This document shows positions 1-8,305 of a stretch of DNA of 19,925 nt, piece by piece. Origin of the DNA: Aquabacter sp040755535. GTDB taxonomy: Bacteria > Pseudomonadota > Alphaproteobacteria > Rhizobiales > Xanthobacteraceae. Each line of letters begins with the position of its first letter. Positions within the stretch are counted from its first letter, which is position 1. The notes beneath the pieces are model-generated. The model had not been told where the DNA came from, made no database searches, and saw only the letters and a list, made by a program, of their open reading frames with translations. The translations under genes were made by a program, and so were the position numbers. The DNA is taken from assembly GCA_040755535.1 (NCBI GenBank), contig JBFMAV010000076.1, positions 1 to 19,925 of the forward strand, given 5' to 3'.

Positions 1-1
1 G

Positions 2-415
2 CCCCAGCGCGCGTATGCGGCGCCTTATGGCGCCGCGCCCGAGCCCGGAAGGGGGAAGGTCTATGACTCGGAGCCGGCGCGCGAGCATGGATCCTTTCAC
101 CCGGACGATTCTTATGCGCCTCGGCTCCAGGAGCCGTCCCGAGGCCAGGAATTTTCCAGCAGCGGCAATCCTTCGCATCAGTCTTCCCCTCCGCACCGCA
201 AGGATCTGCTTGCCCCTGAGGTGGATGCGGCCGTCGCGGCGGCCTTCGGCAGTCTGGGCGATCTGGTGATGCCGGCGCACGAGCGCACGCTGGAGGGCCT
301 GGTGAAGGAAATGCTCCGGCCCATGCTGAAGACGTGGCTTGACGACAATCTTCCCCGCCTGGTCGAGGATCTGGTGCGCCAGGAGATCGAGCGGATTTCC
401 CGCAAGTCCCGCTGA
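2..415 (+). CDS. popZ: PopZ polar organizing protein, C-terminal part (5' end outside window)
   Basis: The reading frame is open from the left edge and ends in TGA at 413-415, giving the last 137 residues. About the first 65 residues are a Pro/Ser/Gly/Arg/Tyr-rich, low-complexity stretch. About 70 conserved residues follow, holding the segments VDAAVAAAFGSLGDLV, LEGLVKEMLRPMLKTWLDDN and LVEDLVRQEIERISR, which is the helical C-terminal oligomerisation region of the PopZ/DUF2497 family. Known PopZ forms a matrix at the cell pole, anchoring the chromosome origin through ParB and gathering cell-cycle regulators; the disordered part before the helices binds clients. Placement just upstream of valS on the same strand fits alphaproteobacterial gene order. 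The start codon and N-terminal helix are outside the window, so total length is unknown. The identification rests on the C-terminal helices. Confidence 0.88.
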   Translation, partial: PQRAYAAPYGAAPEPGRGKVYDSEPAREHGSFHPDDSYAPRLQEPSRGQEFSSSGNPSHQSSPPHRKDLLAPEVDAAVAAAFGSLGDLVMPAHERTLEGLVKEMLRPMLKTWLDDNLPRLVEDLVRQEIERISRKSR

Positions 416-480
416 TCGCGCGTCCCGCACCCCTCGGCCCCATTGGAACCGCAGGGCGCCGCGCAGCGTCAAAGTCGCAG

Positions 481-516
481 AGCCGGTTGACGGCATGCGG
501 AGCGACCGGCTTTAAC
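481..516 (+). promoter_or_regulatory. Possible valS promoter with a 7-bp inverted repeat
   Basis: The 153-base gap between popZ and valS holds AGCCGGT at 481-487 and its exact reverse complement ACCGGCT at 505-511, with 17 bases between. A -35-like TTGACG (487-492) and a weak -10-like TTTAAC (511-516), 18 bases apart, overlap the repeat. No T-run follows, so this is not a convincing popZ terminator. The promoter reading is inference; alphaproteobacterial promoters are poorly predicted by eye. Confidence 0.25.
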
Positions 517-568
517 GCGGCTCACGTTTTATCTGGCCGCGTCACCGGCCGGCCGCGGAGCGATCGAT

Positions 569-3352
569 ATGCTGGACAAGGTGTTTGAACCCGCAACCGT
601 CGAGGCGCGGATTTCGGCCGCCTGGGAGGTGTCGGGCGCCTTCCGCTGCGGGCGTCCCGAGCGCACCGAGGCGCCGGGCTTCTCCATCGTCATCCCCCCG
701 CCCAACGTGACCGGCTCGCTCCATATGGGGCACGCGCTCAACAACACGCTCCAGGACGTGCTGGCGCGGTTCGAGCGCATGCGCGGCAAGGATGTGCTCT
801 GGCAGCCGGGCATGGACCATGCCGGCATCGCCACCCAGATGGTGGTCGAGCGCCAGCTCATGGAGCGCAAGGAGCCGGGCCGCCGCGAAATGGGCCGCGC
901 CGCCTTTGTGGAGCGCGTCTGGGCCTGGAAGGGCGAATCGGGCGGCATGATCGTCGAGCAGTTGAAGCGCCTCGGCGCGTCCTGCGACTGGTCGCGCGAA
1001 CGCTTCACCATGGACGAGGGCCTCTCCCGCGCGGTGCTGAAGGTGTTCGTCCAGCTGTATCGCGATGGGCTCATCTACAAAGACAAGCGCCTGGTGAACT
1101 GGGATCCCAAGCTGCTGACCGCCATTTCTGACCTCGAGGTGCAGCCGGTCGAAGTGAAGGGCAATCTCTGGCACCTGCGCTATCCCATCGAGGACGAGCC
1201 GGACCGGTTCATCGTGGTGGCGACGACCCGCCCCGAGACCATGCTCGGCGACACGGCGGTCGCGGTGCATCCCGAAGACGAGCGCTACAAGGACCTGATC
1301 GGGCGATATGTGGTGCTGCCGCTGGTCGGCCGCCGCATTCCCATCGTTGCGGATGAGTATTCCGACCCCGAGAAGGGATCGGGCGCGGTGAAGATCACGC
1401 CGGCGCATGATTTCAACGATTTCGAGGTGGGCCGTCGCCATCGCCTGCCCATGATCAATGTGCTTGATGCGGAAGGCTGCATCGATCCCTCCGGCATCCG
1501 CGACGACTTCCAGAACCGGCGCGAGGCCTATGTGGACGATCCCGATTTCGGGGGCGTGCTCAGCCATCTCGCCAGCATGGACCGCTTCGCCGCGCGCAAG
1601 CAGATCATCGAACTGCTCACCAATCTTGAGCTTCTGGAGAAGATCGAGCCGCACACCCACATGGTGCCGCACGGCGACCGCTCCGGCGTGGTGATCGAGC
1701 CCTGGCTGACCGACCAGTGGTATGTGGACGCGAAGACCCTCGCCCAGCCGGCGCTCGCGGCGGTGCGCGAGGGGCGCACCAGCTTTGTCCCGAAGAATTG
1801 GGAAAAGACCTATTTCGAGTGGCTGGAGAACATCCAGCCCTGGTGCGTGTCGCGCCAGCTCTGGTGGGGCCACCAGATTCCGGCCTGGTACGATCCCTAT
1901 GGCAATGTCTTCGTCGCCCTGGACGAGGACGAGGCGTTCGAGCAAGCCATCGCCCATAATGTGGGGAACGAGACCCTCTCCACGGCCGAGGCGCAGGAGC
2001 TGATGACGGACGCCGACCGGCGCGCCACCTTCCTCACCCGCGACGAGGATGTGCTGGACACTTGGTTCTCGTCCGCTCTCTGGCCCTTCTCGACGCTCGG
2101 CTGGCCCGACGAGACGCCCGAGCTTGCCAAATTCTACCCGACGTCGGTCCTGGTGACGGGGTTCGACATCATCTTCTTCTGGGTCGCCCGGATGATGATG
2201 TTCGGGCTCCATTTCATGCCCGACGTGCCGTTCAAGGATGTCTATATCCACGCCCTCGTCCGCGACGAGAAGGGCGCCAAGATGTCGAAGTCCAAGGGCA
2301 ACGTCATCAATCCCCTGGACCTGATCGACCAATATGGCGCGGATGCGCTGCGCTTCACCCTGGCCGCCATGGCGGCGCAGGGGCGGGACATCAAGCTCGC
2401 CACCTCGCGGGTCGAGGGCTATCGCAATTTCGCGACCAAGCTCTGGAACGCGGCGCGCTTCGCCGAGATGAACGGCTGCCAGCGCGTGGCCGGCTTTGAC
2501 CCGGCGAAGGTGGAGGGCACGCTCGCCCGCTGGATCATCGGGGAGGCCGCCCGCGCAAGCGCCGAGGTCACCGCTGCCATCGAGGCCTATCGCTTCAATG
2601 AGGCGGCGGGCGCGGTCTATCGCTTCCTGTGGAACGTGGTCTGCGACTGGCACCTGGAACTTGCCAAACCCGTCCTGTCCGGACCGGACGGGGCGGCGAA
2701 GGACGAGATCCGCGCCACCACCGCCTTCGTGCTCGATGTGGCGCTGAAGCTGCTGCATCCCTTCATGCCCTTCCTCACCGAGGAATTGTGGGCGCGCACC
2801 GGCGAACAGGGGCCGGCACGCGAGAGCCTGCTGGTGCTCGCCTCCTGGCCCGATCTGTCCGGGCTGGAGGCCCCCGACGCCGAGGCCGAGGTGGGCTGGG
2901 TGGTGGATCTCGTGACTGAAATCCGCTCCGTGCGCGCGGAAATGAACGTTCCGGCCGGCGCGCAGGTGCCGCTGGTCCTGGTGGAGTCGTCCGCGGAGAC
3001 GCGGGCGCGGGCCGCCGCATGGGACGACGCACTGCGCCGGCTGGCGCGGCTGTCCGCCATCTCGGTGGCCGAGACGGCGCCGGGCGAGTCCGTCCAGATG
3101 GTGGTGCGCGGCGAAGTCGCCGCTTTGCCGCTGGCGGGTGTCGTTGACCTCGGCGCGGAACTCGTCCGCCTGCGCAAGGAGGAGGACAAGCTCGGCCAGG
3201 AAGTGGCGCGCATCGACGCCAAGCTCGGCAATGAGAGCTTCGTCGCCCGTGCGCCCGAGGAAGTGGTGGAAGCTGAGCGCGAGAAGCGCGAGGAATATCT
3301 CGCGCGCGGCGAGAAGGTGCGCACCGCGATCCGCCAATTGTCCGGCGGCTGA
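569..3352 (+). CDS. valS: Valine--tRNA ligase (ValS)
   Basis: A cytoplasmic class I aminoacyl-tRNA synthetase that charges tRNA-Val with valine using ATP. The 927 residues match the usual length for bacterial ValS. The class I HIGH signature appears as HMGH at residues 52-55, after the PPPNVTGSL segment typical of Val/Ile/Leu enzymes. The KMSKS loop is intact at 571-575. Between them lies the CP1 editing insertion (about 190-340, with TTRPETMLGDTAVAVHP), which hydrolyses mischarged Thr-tRNA. An anticodon-binding helical domain follows (about 650-800). The last 70 residues are a charged coiled coil (LVRLRKEEDKLGQEVARIDAKL region) that contacts tRNA in ValS. ATG at 569 has GGAG about nine bases upstream. 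The gene converges on chrA with a 13-base gap and no visible terminator hairpin. All key motifs are present; function is not in doubt. Confidence 0.98.
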   Translation: MLDKVFEPATVEARISAAWEVSGAFRCGRPERTEAPGFSIVIPPPNVTGSLHMGHALNNTLQDVLARFERMRGKDVLWQPGMDHAGIATQMVVERQLMERKEPGRREMGRAAFVERVWAWKGESGGMIVEQLKRLGASCDWSRERFTMDEGLSRAVLKVFVQLYRDGLIYKDKRLVNWDPKLLTAISDLEVQPVEVKGNLWHLRYPIEDEPDRFIVVATTRPETMLGDTAVAVHPEDERYKDLIGRYVVLPLVGRRIPIVADEYSDPEKGSGAVKITPAHDFNDFEVGRRHRLPMINVLDAEGCIDPSGIRDDFQNRREAYVDDPDFGGVLSHLASMDRFAARKQIIELLTNLELLEKIEPHTHMVPHGDRSGVVIEPWLTDQWYVDAKTLAQPALAAVREGRTSFVPKNWEKTYFEWLENIQPWCVSRQLWWGHQIPAWYDPYGNVFVALDEDEAFEQAIAHNVGNETLSTAEAQELMTDADRRATFLTRDEDVLDTWFSSALWPFSTLGWPDETPELAKFYPTSVLVTGFDIIFFWVARMMMFGLHFMPDVPFKDVYIHALVRDEKGAKMSKSKGNVINPLDLIDQYGADALRFTLAAMAAQGRDIKLATSRVEGYRNFATKLWNAARFAEMNGCQRVAGFDPAKVEGTLARWIIGEAARASAEVTAAIEAYRFNEAAGAVYRFLWNVVCDWHLELAKPVLSGPDGAAKDEIRATTAFVLDVALKLLHPFMPFLTEELWARTGEQGPARESLLVLASWPDLSGLEAPDAEAEVGWVVDLVTEIRSVRAEMNVPAGAQVPLVLVESSAETRARAAAWDDALRRLARLSAISVAETAPGESVQMVVRGEVAALPLAGVVDLGAELVRLRKEEDKLGQEVARIDAKLGNESFVARAPEEVVEAEREKREEYLARGEKVRTAIRQLSGG

Positions 3353-3365
3353 GCGCGCGGCGCTG

Positions 3366-4553
3366 TCAGGCGGCCAGGAGGCCGCCCAGCACGCCCATCA
3401 GCACCACCACCGCGAGGGGTGGCGCGCGCCACACGGTGAGCAGCAGGAAGCCGCCCACCGCGAGCACGAAGTCCAGCGGCGTGCCCACGGCGCTGGTCCA
3501 GACCGGGGAATAGAGGGCGGCGGCGAGCACCCCCACCACGGCCGCATTGGCCCCGTGCATGGCCGCCTGGGCATTGGGCGCGCGGCGCAGCGCGCCCCAG
3601 AAGGGCATCGCGCCATAGGCCAGGAGAAGGCCCGGCAGGAAAATGGCCAGCGTGGCGGCGAGCGCGCCGGCCGGTCCCTGCGTGACCGCGCCGAGATAGG
3701 CGGCGAAGGTGAAAAGCGGGCCGGGCACGGCCTGGGCAAGGCCATAGCCCGCCAGGAAGTCCGCGCCGCTCATCCAGCCGCTCTGCACGAAGGACGTGTC
3801 CAGCAGGGGCAGGACCACATGCCCGCCGCCGAACACCAGCGCCCCGGCGCGGTAGCAGGCGGCGGCGATCGCCGAAAGGCCGTCGTCGGTCGCCGGCACC
3901 AGGAGGGCGCCCGCGAGAAGCAGCAGCGCCAAGCCGAGCGCCAGCGTCCCCATGGCGCGGGAAATGGGCATATGCAGATGCTCAGGCTTGGCGGCCTGGG
4001 CGCCCCGGCAGAGGACGAGGCCCGCCGCCGCTCCGAGGCAGATGGCGAGCACCTGGCTCGCCGCGACGGCCCAGAGCAGGGTGAGGGCAAGCGCGAGGAA
4101 GGCGATGGCGGCGCGTGGGCCGTCCGGCGCCAGCGTCCGCGCCATGCCGAGAACCGCCTGGGCCACCACCGCGACGGCCACCAGTTTCAAGCCGTGGATC
4201 ATCCCGTCCGCCAGCGGACCGGACAGATGGGACGCGCCGAGACCAAAAGCGGCGAGGACCAGCGCGGAGGGGAGGGTGAAGCCGAGAAAGGCCGCAAGGC
4301 CCCCTGCAAGGCCGCCCGCGCGCATCACGCCCAGCAGGAACCCCACCTGGCTGGAGGCGGGGCCGGGCAGGAATTGGCACAACGCCACCAGATCGCCGAA
4401 GGCCGCATCGCTGATCCAGCGGCGGCGCACCACGAAGGCATCGCGGAAATAGCCGAGATGGGCGATCGGCCCCCCAAAAGAGGTCAGACCGAGCAGAAAG
4501 AAGGCACGGAACACCTCGCCCGTGCTGCCGGTGGATTGCTCGTCGCGCTGCAT
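3366..4553 (-). CDS. chrA: Chromate ion transporter (CHR family, two-domain ChrA)
   Basis: A 395-residue inner-membrane protein of the long-chain CHR family; known members export chromate, giving chromate resistance. It has two homologous halves. The first holds FRAFFLLGLTSFGGPIAHLG and FLPGPASSQVGFLLG. The second holds ALVFGGGHVVLPLL and AVPGPLFTFAAYLGA, the paired GGP/GGGH and PGP motifs of the family. About ten hydrophobic segments follow one another. ATG at 4553 is preferred over the GTG at 4559, because GGAGG sits directly before the GTG, six bases from the ATG. No chrB-type regulator or other metal gene is adjacent, so it may be a stand-alone transporter; specificity for chromate rather than another oxyanion is assumed from the family. 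Confidence 0.9.
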   Translation of the reverse strand: MQRDEQSTGSTGEVFRAFFLLGLTSFGGPIAHLGYFRDAFVVRRRWISDAAFGDLVALCQFLPGPASSQVGFLLGVMRAGGLAGGLAAFLGFTLPSALVLAAFGLGASHLSGPLADGMIHGLKLVAVAVVAQAVLGMARTLAPDGPRAAIAFLALALTLLWAVAASQVLAICLGAAAGLVLCRGAQAAKPEHLHMPISRAMGTLALGLALLLLAGALLVPATDDGLSAIAAACYRAGALVFGGGHVVLPLLDTSFVQSGWMSGADFLAGYGLAQAVPGPLFTFAAYLGAVTQGPAGALAATLAIFLPGLLLAYGAMPFWGALRRAPNAQAAMHGANAAVVGVLAAALYSPVWTSAVGTPLDFVLAVGGFLLLTVWRAPPLAVVVLMGVLGGLLAA

Positions 4554-4925
4554 GCTCACCCTCCGCCGCTGGCCTTCTCGACTGCGCGCGTCGCTGCGTC
4601 AAGCGCACCGCTCGGCGGCGCAGGACGCGGGCGGCACCTGTTTCTGTTGCCGGCCCGCAACACCGCTTGTGTTTCAAGGGGCGGACAGGGTTTGAGGCAA
4701 GCTGACGCCGCGTTCCCGCCACAAAACGAAACGAGACGGTAAGGAGCGATGTGGCGAAGTGCGTGTCCGGAGCGTGTTACCGGCGTCACATTCGGGGTGA
4801 TGTGAATGGTAGGGCATAAAACTGCAATCGGGCTTCCGCCGGTCGGCCTCTGCCAAGGAGAATCCTTGGCTCGGCCCTTTGGCAGCCGCGATCTTGCCCT
4901 GTACCGCTGGCATCTTGCCTCCATC
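4554..4925. other. Divergent intergenic region between chrA and exoR
   Basis: There are 372 bases without a convincing gene. It must hold the promoters of both chrA (leftward) and exoR (rightward). An open frame continues upstream of exoR to an ATG at 4806, but its extra 40 residues resemble neither a signal peptide nor known ExoR N-termini. Visible structure: TCACAT (4786-4791) and ATGTGA (4800-4805), an inverted repeat with an 8-base spacer, and the hairpin at 4852-4870 listed separately. Confidence 0.5.
4852..4870 (+). promoter_or_regulatory. Perfect 8-bp hairpin in the exoR leader
   Basis: GCCAAGGA at 4852-4859 and TCCTTGGC at 4863-4870 are exact reverse complements separated by GAA. The structure lies 55 bases before the chosen exoR start and has no T-run after it, so it is not a terminator. 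It could be an mRNA leader hairpin or a protein-binding palindrome. If translation began at 4806 it would lie inside coding sequence. Its role is unknown. Confidence 0.45.
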
Positions 4926-5852
4926 ATGAAGGTTTCCTCTCGCATCCGGCCCGCAGCGGCCGCCTTTACCCGAATGGGCGCCGCCTGTGGCTCGCCCATT
5001 CGGATGGCGGCGGGCGTTGGCGTCCTGCTCGCGGGGCTTGCGATCATTCTGCCGCCCGCTCATGCGTTCGACGGCAACGCCCAGTCCAGCGAGCCGGCCG
5101 GTCTCATTCCCACGCCGCCGGTGAATGTGCCCATGGCGCCGCCGTTGCGTCCGGTGGACGAGGCCTTCCGCTCAGGCGCGCAGGCGCTGCGCTCGGGCCA
5201 GACGGCGAAGGGCGTGGACGCGCTGCGCTATGCTGCCGACCAGGGTCATCCGGCCGCCCAATGGAAGCTCGGCCGCATGTATGCGGACGGCGATGGCGTG
5301 AAGCGGGACGACATCAAGGCGTTCGAATATTTCAGCCGCGTCGCCAACAGCCATGCGGACGATTATCCCGGCACGCCGCAGGCCCGCTTCGTGGCCAGCG
5401 CCTTCGTCGCGCTCGGCAGCTATTATCTGGTGGGCATTCCCAATTCGAGCGTGCGGCGCGACCCCAACCGGGCGCGCGACATGTTCTCTTATGCCGCCTC
5501 CTATTTCGGCGACCCGGATGCCCAGTTCCGCCTCGCCAAGCTCTATCTGGATGGGGCAGGGGTGAAGCGCGATCCGCGCCAGGCGGCGCGCTGGCTGTTC
5601 CTGGCGTCCCAGAAGGGGCAGTACGAGGCGCAGGCGCTGCTCGGCAACATGCTGTTCAAGGGCGAGGAGGGCATCGCGCCCCAGCCAGCCCGCGGTCTCA
5701 TGTGGCTGACCCTGGCGCGTGACAGTGCCGCCGGGCCCGGCGATAAATGGGTTGTGGAGATGTACGAGGACGCCTTTCAGGAGGCGAGCCCGCAGGAGCG
5801 CGAGGCCGCGCTCAAATATCTGGAACAGTGGCTGAAGACCGCCCAGCGGTAA
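4926..5852 (+). CDS. exoR: ExoR-like periplasmic Sel1-repeat protein
   Basis: A 308-residue exported protein with Sel1-like (TPR-related) repeats. The N-terminus has a basic stretch, a hydrophobic core (about 29-43, AAGVGVLLAGLAIIL) and an AHA cleavage site near residue 47, pointing to Sec export. Repeats are seen in ALRYAADQGHPAAQWKLGRM, YADGDGVKRDDIKAFEYFS, DPDAQFRLAKLYLDGAGVKR and GQYEAQALLGNMLFKGEEG. Domain order and spacing match rhizobial ExoR (about 268 residues). In Sinorhizobium, ExoR binds and inhibits the sensor kinase ExoS of the ExoS-ChvI system, controlling succinoglycan, motility and symbiosis. ATG at 4926 is preferred for the signal peptide and the MKV start shared with ExoR. 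Internal ATGs at 4974 and 5004 would also give good signal peptides, and no candidate has a strong Shine-Dalgarno. ExoS and ChvI are not in this window, so the regulatory role is inferred. Confidence 0.85.
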   Translation: MKVSSRIRPAAAAFTRMGAACGSPIRMAAGVGVLLAGLAIILPPAHAFDGNAQSSEPAGLIPTPPVNVPMAPPLRPVDEAFRSGAQALRSGQTAKGVDALRYAADQGHPAAQWKLGRMYADGDGVKRDDIKAFEYFSRVANSHADDYPGTPQARFVASAFVALGSYYLVGIPNSSVRRDPNRARDMFSYAASYFGDPDAQFRLAKLYLDGAGVKRDPRQAARWLFLASQKGQYEAQALLGNMLFKGEEGIAPQPARGLMWLTLARDSAAGPGDKWVVEMYEDAFQEASPQEREAALKYLEQWLKTAQR

Positions 5853-5941
5853 TTCCGTCCCTGGCGGGCCTCATCGCGGCCCGCGCGATCCCATTACCCT
5901 GACGCTCCCAGCGCTGGATCTTGTTCGCCGGCGCGTGGCCC

Positions 5942-6730
5942 TTATGCCGCGATGGAGAGATCCGCCCAGACAGGCACATGGTCGGAAGGCTTCTCCCAGC
6001 TGCGCACATGCTTATCCACGCCGGCTGCGATCAGCCGGTCGGCCGCCTGCGGCGAGAGCAGCAGGTGATCGATGCGGATGCCGAGATCGCGCTGCCACGC
6101 GCCGGCCTGATAGTCCCAGAAACTGTAGATCTTGTTCGAATCCGACGTGGCGCGGATCGCGTCCGTCAGACCGAGATTGATCAGGTCGCGGAAGGCTGTG
6201 CGGGTAGGAGGCAGGAAAAGCGCGTCATTCACCCAGGCTTCCGGCACCGCCGCGTCCGCAGGGGTGGGGATGACGTTGAAATCCCCCGCGAGAATGAGCG
6301 GCTCCTCCAATTCCAGCCGCGCAGCCGCGAGCGCGCGCAGGCGGGCCATGAAGCCGAGCTTGTAGGGGTATTTTTCGGTTTCCGGCGGGTTGCCGTTCGG
6401 CAGATAGAGGCAGCAGATGCGCACCGCCGTTCCCTTGGCGGAGACCACCGCCTCGATGAAGCGGGACTGCACGTCGCCGTCGTCGCCCGGCAGGCCCGTG
6501 GTCACATCCTCCAGCGGGAGCTTGGAGAGAAGGGCGACGCCGTTGAAGCCCTTCTGGCCGTGGACCGCCACATTATAGCCGAGCCCTTCGAACGCCTCGC
6601 GCGGAAAAGCCTCGTCCTGGCACTTGATCTCCTGCAGGCAGACCACGTCCGGGGCCGCTTCCCCCAGCCAGCGCACCGCATGATCGAGCCGCTGGCGGAT
6701 GGAGTTCACGTTCCAGGTGGCGATGCGCAT
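5942..6730 (-). CDS. xth: Exodeoxyribonuclease III (AP endonuclease, EEP family)
   Basis: A 262-residue enzyme of the endonuclease/exonuclease/phosphatase fold, cutting DNA at abasic sites and degrading 3' ends in base excision repair. The start MRIATWNVNSIRQRL carries the conserved Asn; CLQEIK has the metal-binding Glu34; LAGDFNVIPTPAD has the catalytic Asp-Asn pair; and the C-terminal RIDHLLLS and PSDHVPVWADL hold the final Asp-His. ATG at 6730 is chosen although the frame stays open to 6790, because family members begin with MRIATWNVNS. The gene is convergent with exoR (89-base gap holding a GCGGGCC/GGCCCGC stem at 5864-5884 without a T-run) and divergent from the MBOAT gene. Complete, with no anomalies. 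Confidence 0.95.
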   Translation of the reverse strand: MRIATWNVNSIRQRLDHAVRWLGEAAPDVVCLQEIKCQDEAFPREAFEGLGYNVAVHGQKGFNGVALLSKLPLEDVTTGLPGDDGDVQSRFIEAVVSAKGTAVRICCLYLPNGNPPETEKYPYKLGFMARLRALAAARLELEEPLILAGDFNVIPTPADAAVPEAWVNDALFLPPTRTAFRDLINLGLTDAIRATSDSNKIYSFWDYQAGAWQRDLGIRIDHLLLSPQAADRLIAAGVDKHVRSWEKPSDHVPVWADLSIAA

Positions 6731-6895
6731 GGGGCACTCTTCTGACGGCTGACGATGCGGCGAGGATAGGAGGCCCGCGCCTCCATGCAAGCCGTTTCCC
6801 GCGCGGCGGGTGTGGCGCCCGGCTTACCTGCCAATCTTGCCCGCTCCGCAAAAGGATGGCATTGCAGTCCGCCCCCATCGGACGCCCGCGCCGGC

Positions 6896-8302
6896 ATGAC
6901 CTTCGCCTCCATCGAATTCCTGTTCTATTTCTTCCCGCTGTTTCTCCTGCTGTATTTCTCAGCACGGACGATCAAGCTCAAGAACATCATCTTTGTCCTG
7001 TTCTCGCTGGTCTTCTATGCGGGCGGGTACACGCCGCATCTGCTGCTGCTGCTCTTCTCGATTTTCGTGAATTACAAGGTGGCTCTGGCCCTGGACTCGC
7101 GGGAAGGGGAGGGGCGCCGGAAGCTGCTGGTCTGGGGCGTGGTCTTCAATGTCGCCCTGTTGGGCTTCTTCAAATATACCGGCTTCTTCCTCGAAAACCT
7201 GGACGCGCTGCTCGAACCCTTCGAAGTGGTGATTCCGGTCCCGCGCATCGGTCTGCCGCTGGGCATTTCCTTCTATTCCTTCCACGCCATTTCGTATCTT
7301 GCCGACATCTATAAGGGCCGCGTGCGCGCCAACCGCGATCCGCTTCAGTTCGTTCTCTACATGACCATGTTCCCGCAACTCGTTGCGGGGCCGATCGTGC
7401 GCTATTCCATGGTGGCGCGGCAGTTGGGCGATCGGCGCACCACCTGGGGCCGTTTTTCCGCCGGGTCGCGCCTATTCGCCATCGGCCTCGCCTGGAAGGT
7501 GCTGATCGCGGACGAAGTATCGCCGCTGGTCATGTCCATTTTCGACGGCACCACCCAGCCGACCCTGCTGGAGGCGTGGCTGGGCGTCTATGCCTATGCG
7601 ATCCAGATCTATTTCGACTTTGGCGGCTATTCCGCCATGGCGGTGGGGCTGGGCGTCATGGTGGGCTTCACCCTGCCGCGCAATTTCCGCATCCCCTATG
7701 CCGCGCTGAGCGTCACCGACTTCTGGCGCCGCTGGCATATGAGCCTGTCGTCCTGGCTGCGCGATTATGTCTACATCACGCTCGGCGGCAACCGGCTGGG
7801 CTCCACCCGCACCTATCTCAATCTCTGGGCTGTGTTCCTGCTCTGCGGCCTGTGGCACGGGGCGAGCTGGAATTTCGTGATCTGGGGCGCCCATCACGGC
7901 GCCTTCCTGGTGATCGAGCGCATGGGGCTGCGCCGCTGGCTGGATCGCGCGCCGCGCGAGGTGGCCCATCTCTATACGGTGGTCGTGGTGCTGCTCGGCT
8001 GGGTCTGGTTCCGGGCCGAGACCTTCGACGGCGCGATCGACATGTTCGGCGGGCTGTTCGGCTTCAACGGCCTGGGCGGCATGAGCTTCTCGGTCGCGTT
8101 CGGGCTTTATCCCCTGTCGGTGGCGGCGCTGGTGGCGGGCGGGCTCATCGGCTTCTGGAAATGGCCGCGCGTGCGCCTTGCGGTGTCGTGGCGGCCGGCC
8201 GTGGCGACGCTGGACTATGTCATGATCGCCGCGCTCATGGTCTTGTGCGTGATCTGGATCGGTGGCGGCCCGGCCGCGCCCTTCCTCTATTATCGGTTCT
8301 GA
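6896..8302 (+). CDS. MBOAT-family membrane O-acyltransferase (AlgI-like)
   Basis: A 468-residue polytopic inner-membrane protein of the MBOAT family, similar to AlgI/PatA-type enzymes that move acetyl groups across the membrane for O-acetylation of a polysaccharide. Family landmarks are YLADIYKGR, FPQLVAGPIVRY, DFWRRWHMSLSSWLRDYVYI and the catalytic His321 in LWHGASWNFVIWGAHHG (second His pair at 333-334). The start FLFYFFPLFLLLYF is a typical first membrane segment. ATG at 6896 is chosen because the family usually begins this way; the 37 residues encoded upstream to 6785 look like non-coding sequence. The Shine-Dalgarno is not obvious. The stop is three bases before the next gene, so both are surely one transcript. 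The acetylated polymer cannot be told from this sequence, and no polysaccharide synthase is adjacent. Confidence 0.93.
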   Translation: MTFASIEFLFYFFPLFLLLYFSARTIKLKNIIFVLFSLVFYAGGYTPHLLLLLFSIFVNYKVALALDSREGEGRRKLLVWGVVFNVALLGFFKYTGFFLENLDALLEPFEVVIPVPRIGLPLGISFYSFHAISYLADIYKGRVRANRDPLQFVLYMTMFPQLVAGPIVRYSMVARQLGDRRTTWGRFSAGSRLFAIGLAWKVLIADEVSPLVMSIFDGTTQPTLLEAWLGVYAYAIQIYFDFGGYSAMAVGLGVMVGFTLPRNFRIPYAALSVTDFWRRWHMSLSSWLRDYVYITLGGNRLGSTRTYLNLWAVFLLCGLWHGASWNFVIWGAHHGAFLVIERMGLRRWLDRAPREVAHLYTVVVVLLGWVWFRAETFDGAIDMFGGLFGFNGLGGMSFSVAFGLYPLSVAALVAGGLIGFWKWPRVRLAVSWRPAVATLDYVMIAALMVLCVIWIGGGPAAPFLYYRF

Positions 8303-8305
8303 GCC

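Noticed and set aside
542..3337. A 931-residue open frame antisense to valS
   Set aside because: It mirrors valS almost end to end, its translation is His/Gly/Arg/Ala-rich with no domain, and GC-rich codon bias in valS explains an open antisense frame.
3138..4742. A 534-residue plus-strand frame over the valS end and chrA
   Set aside because: It crosses two confirmed genes and reads as Gln/Glu/Arg/Gly-rich low complexity, the usual shadow of an antisense membrane protein gene.
5864..5884. GCGGGCC/GGCCCGC stem between exoR and xth as a terminator
   Set aside because: The 7-bp stem has no T-run on either strand, and GC-rich stems of this size are common by chance here.
5921..6745. A 274-residue plus-strand frame antisense to xth
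   Set aside because: xth has all catalytic motifs; the antisense frame has none.
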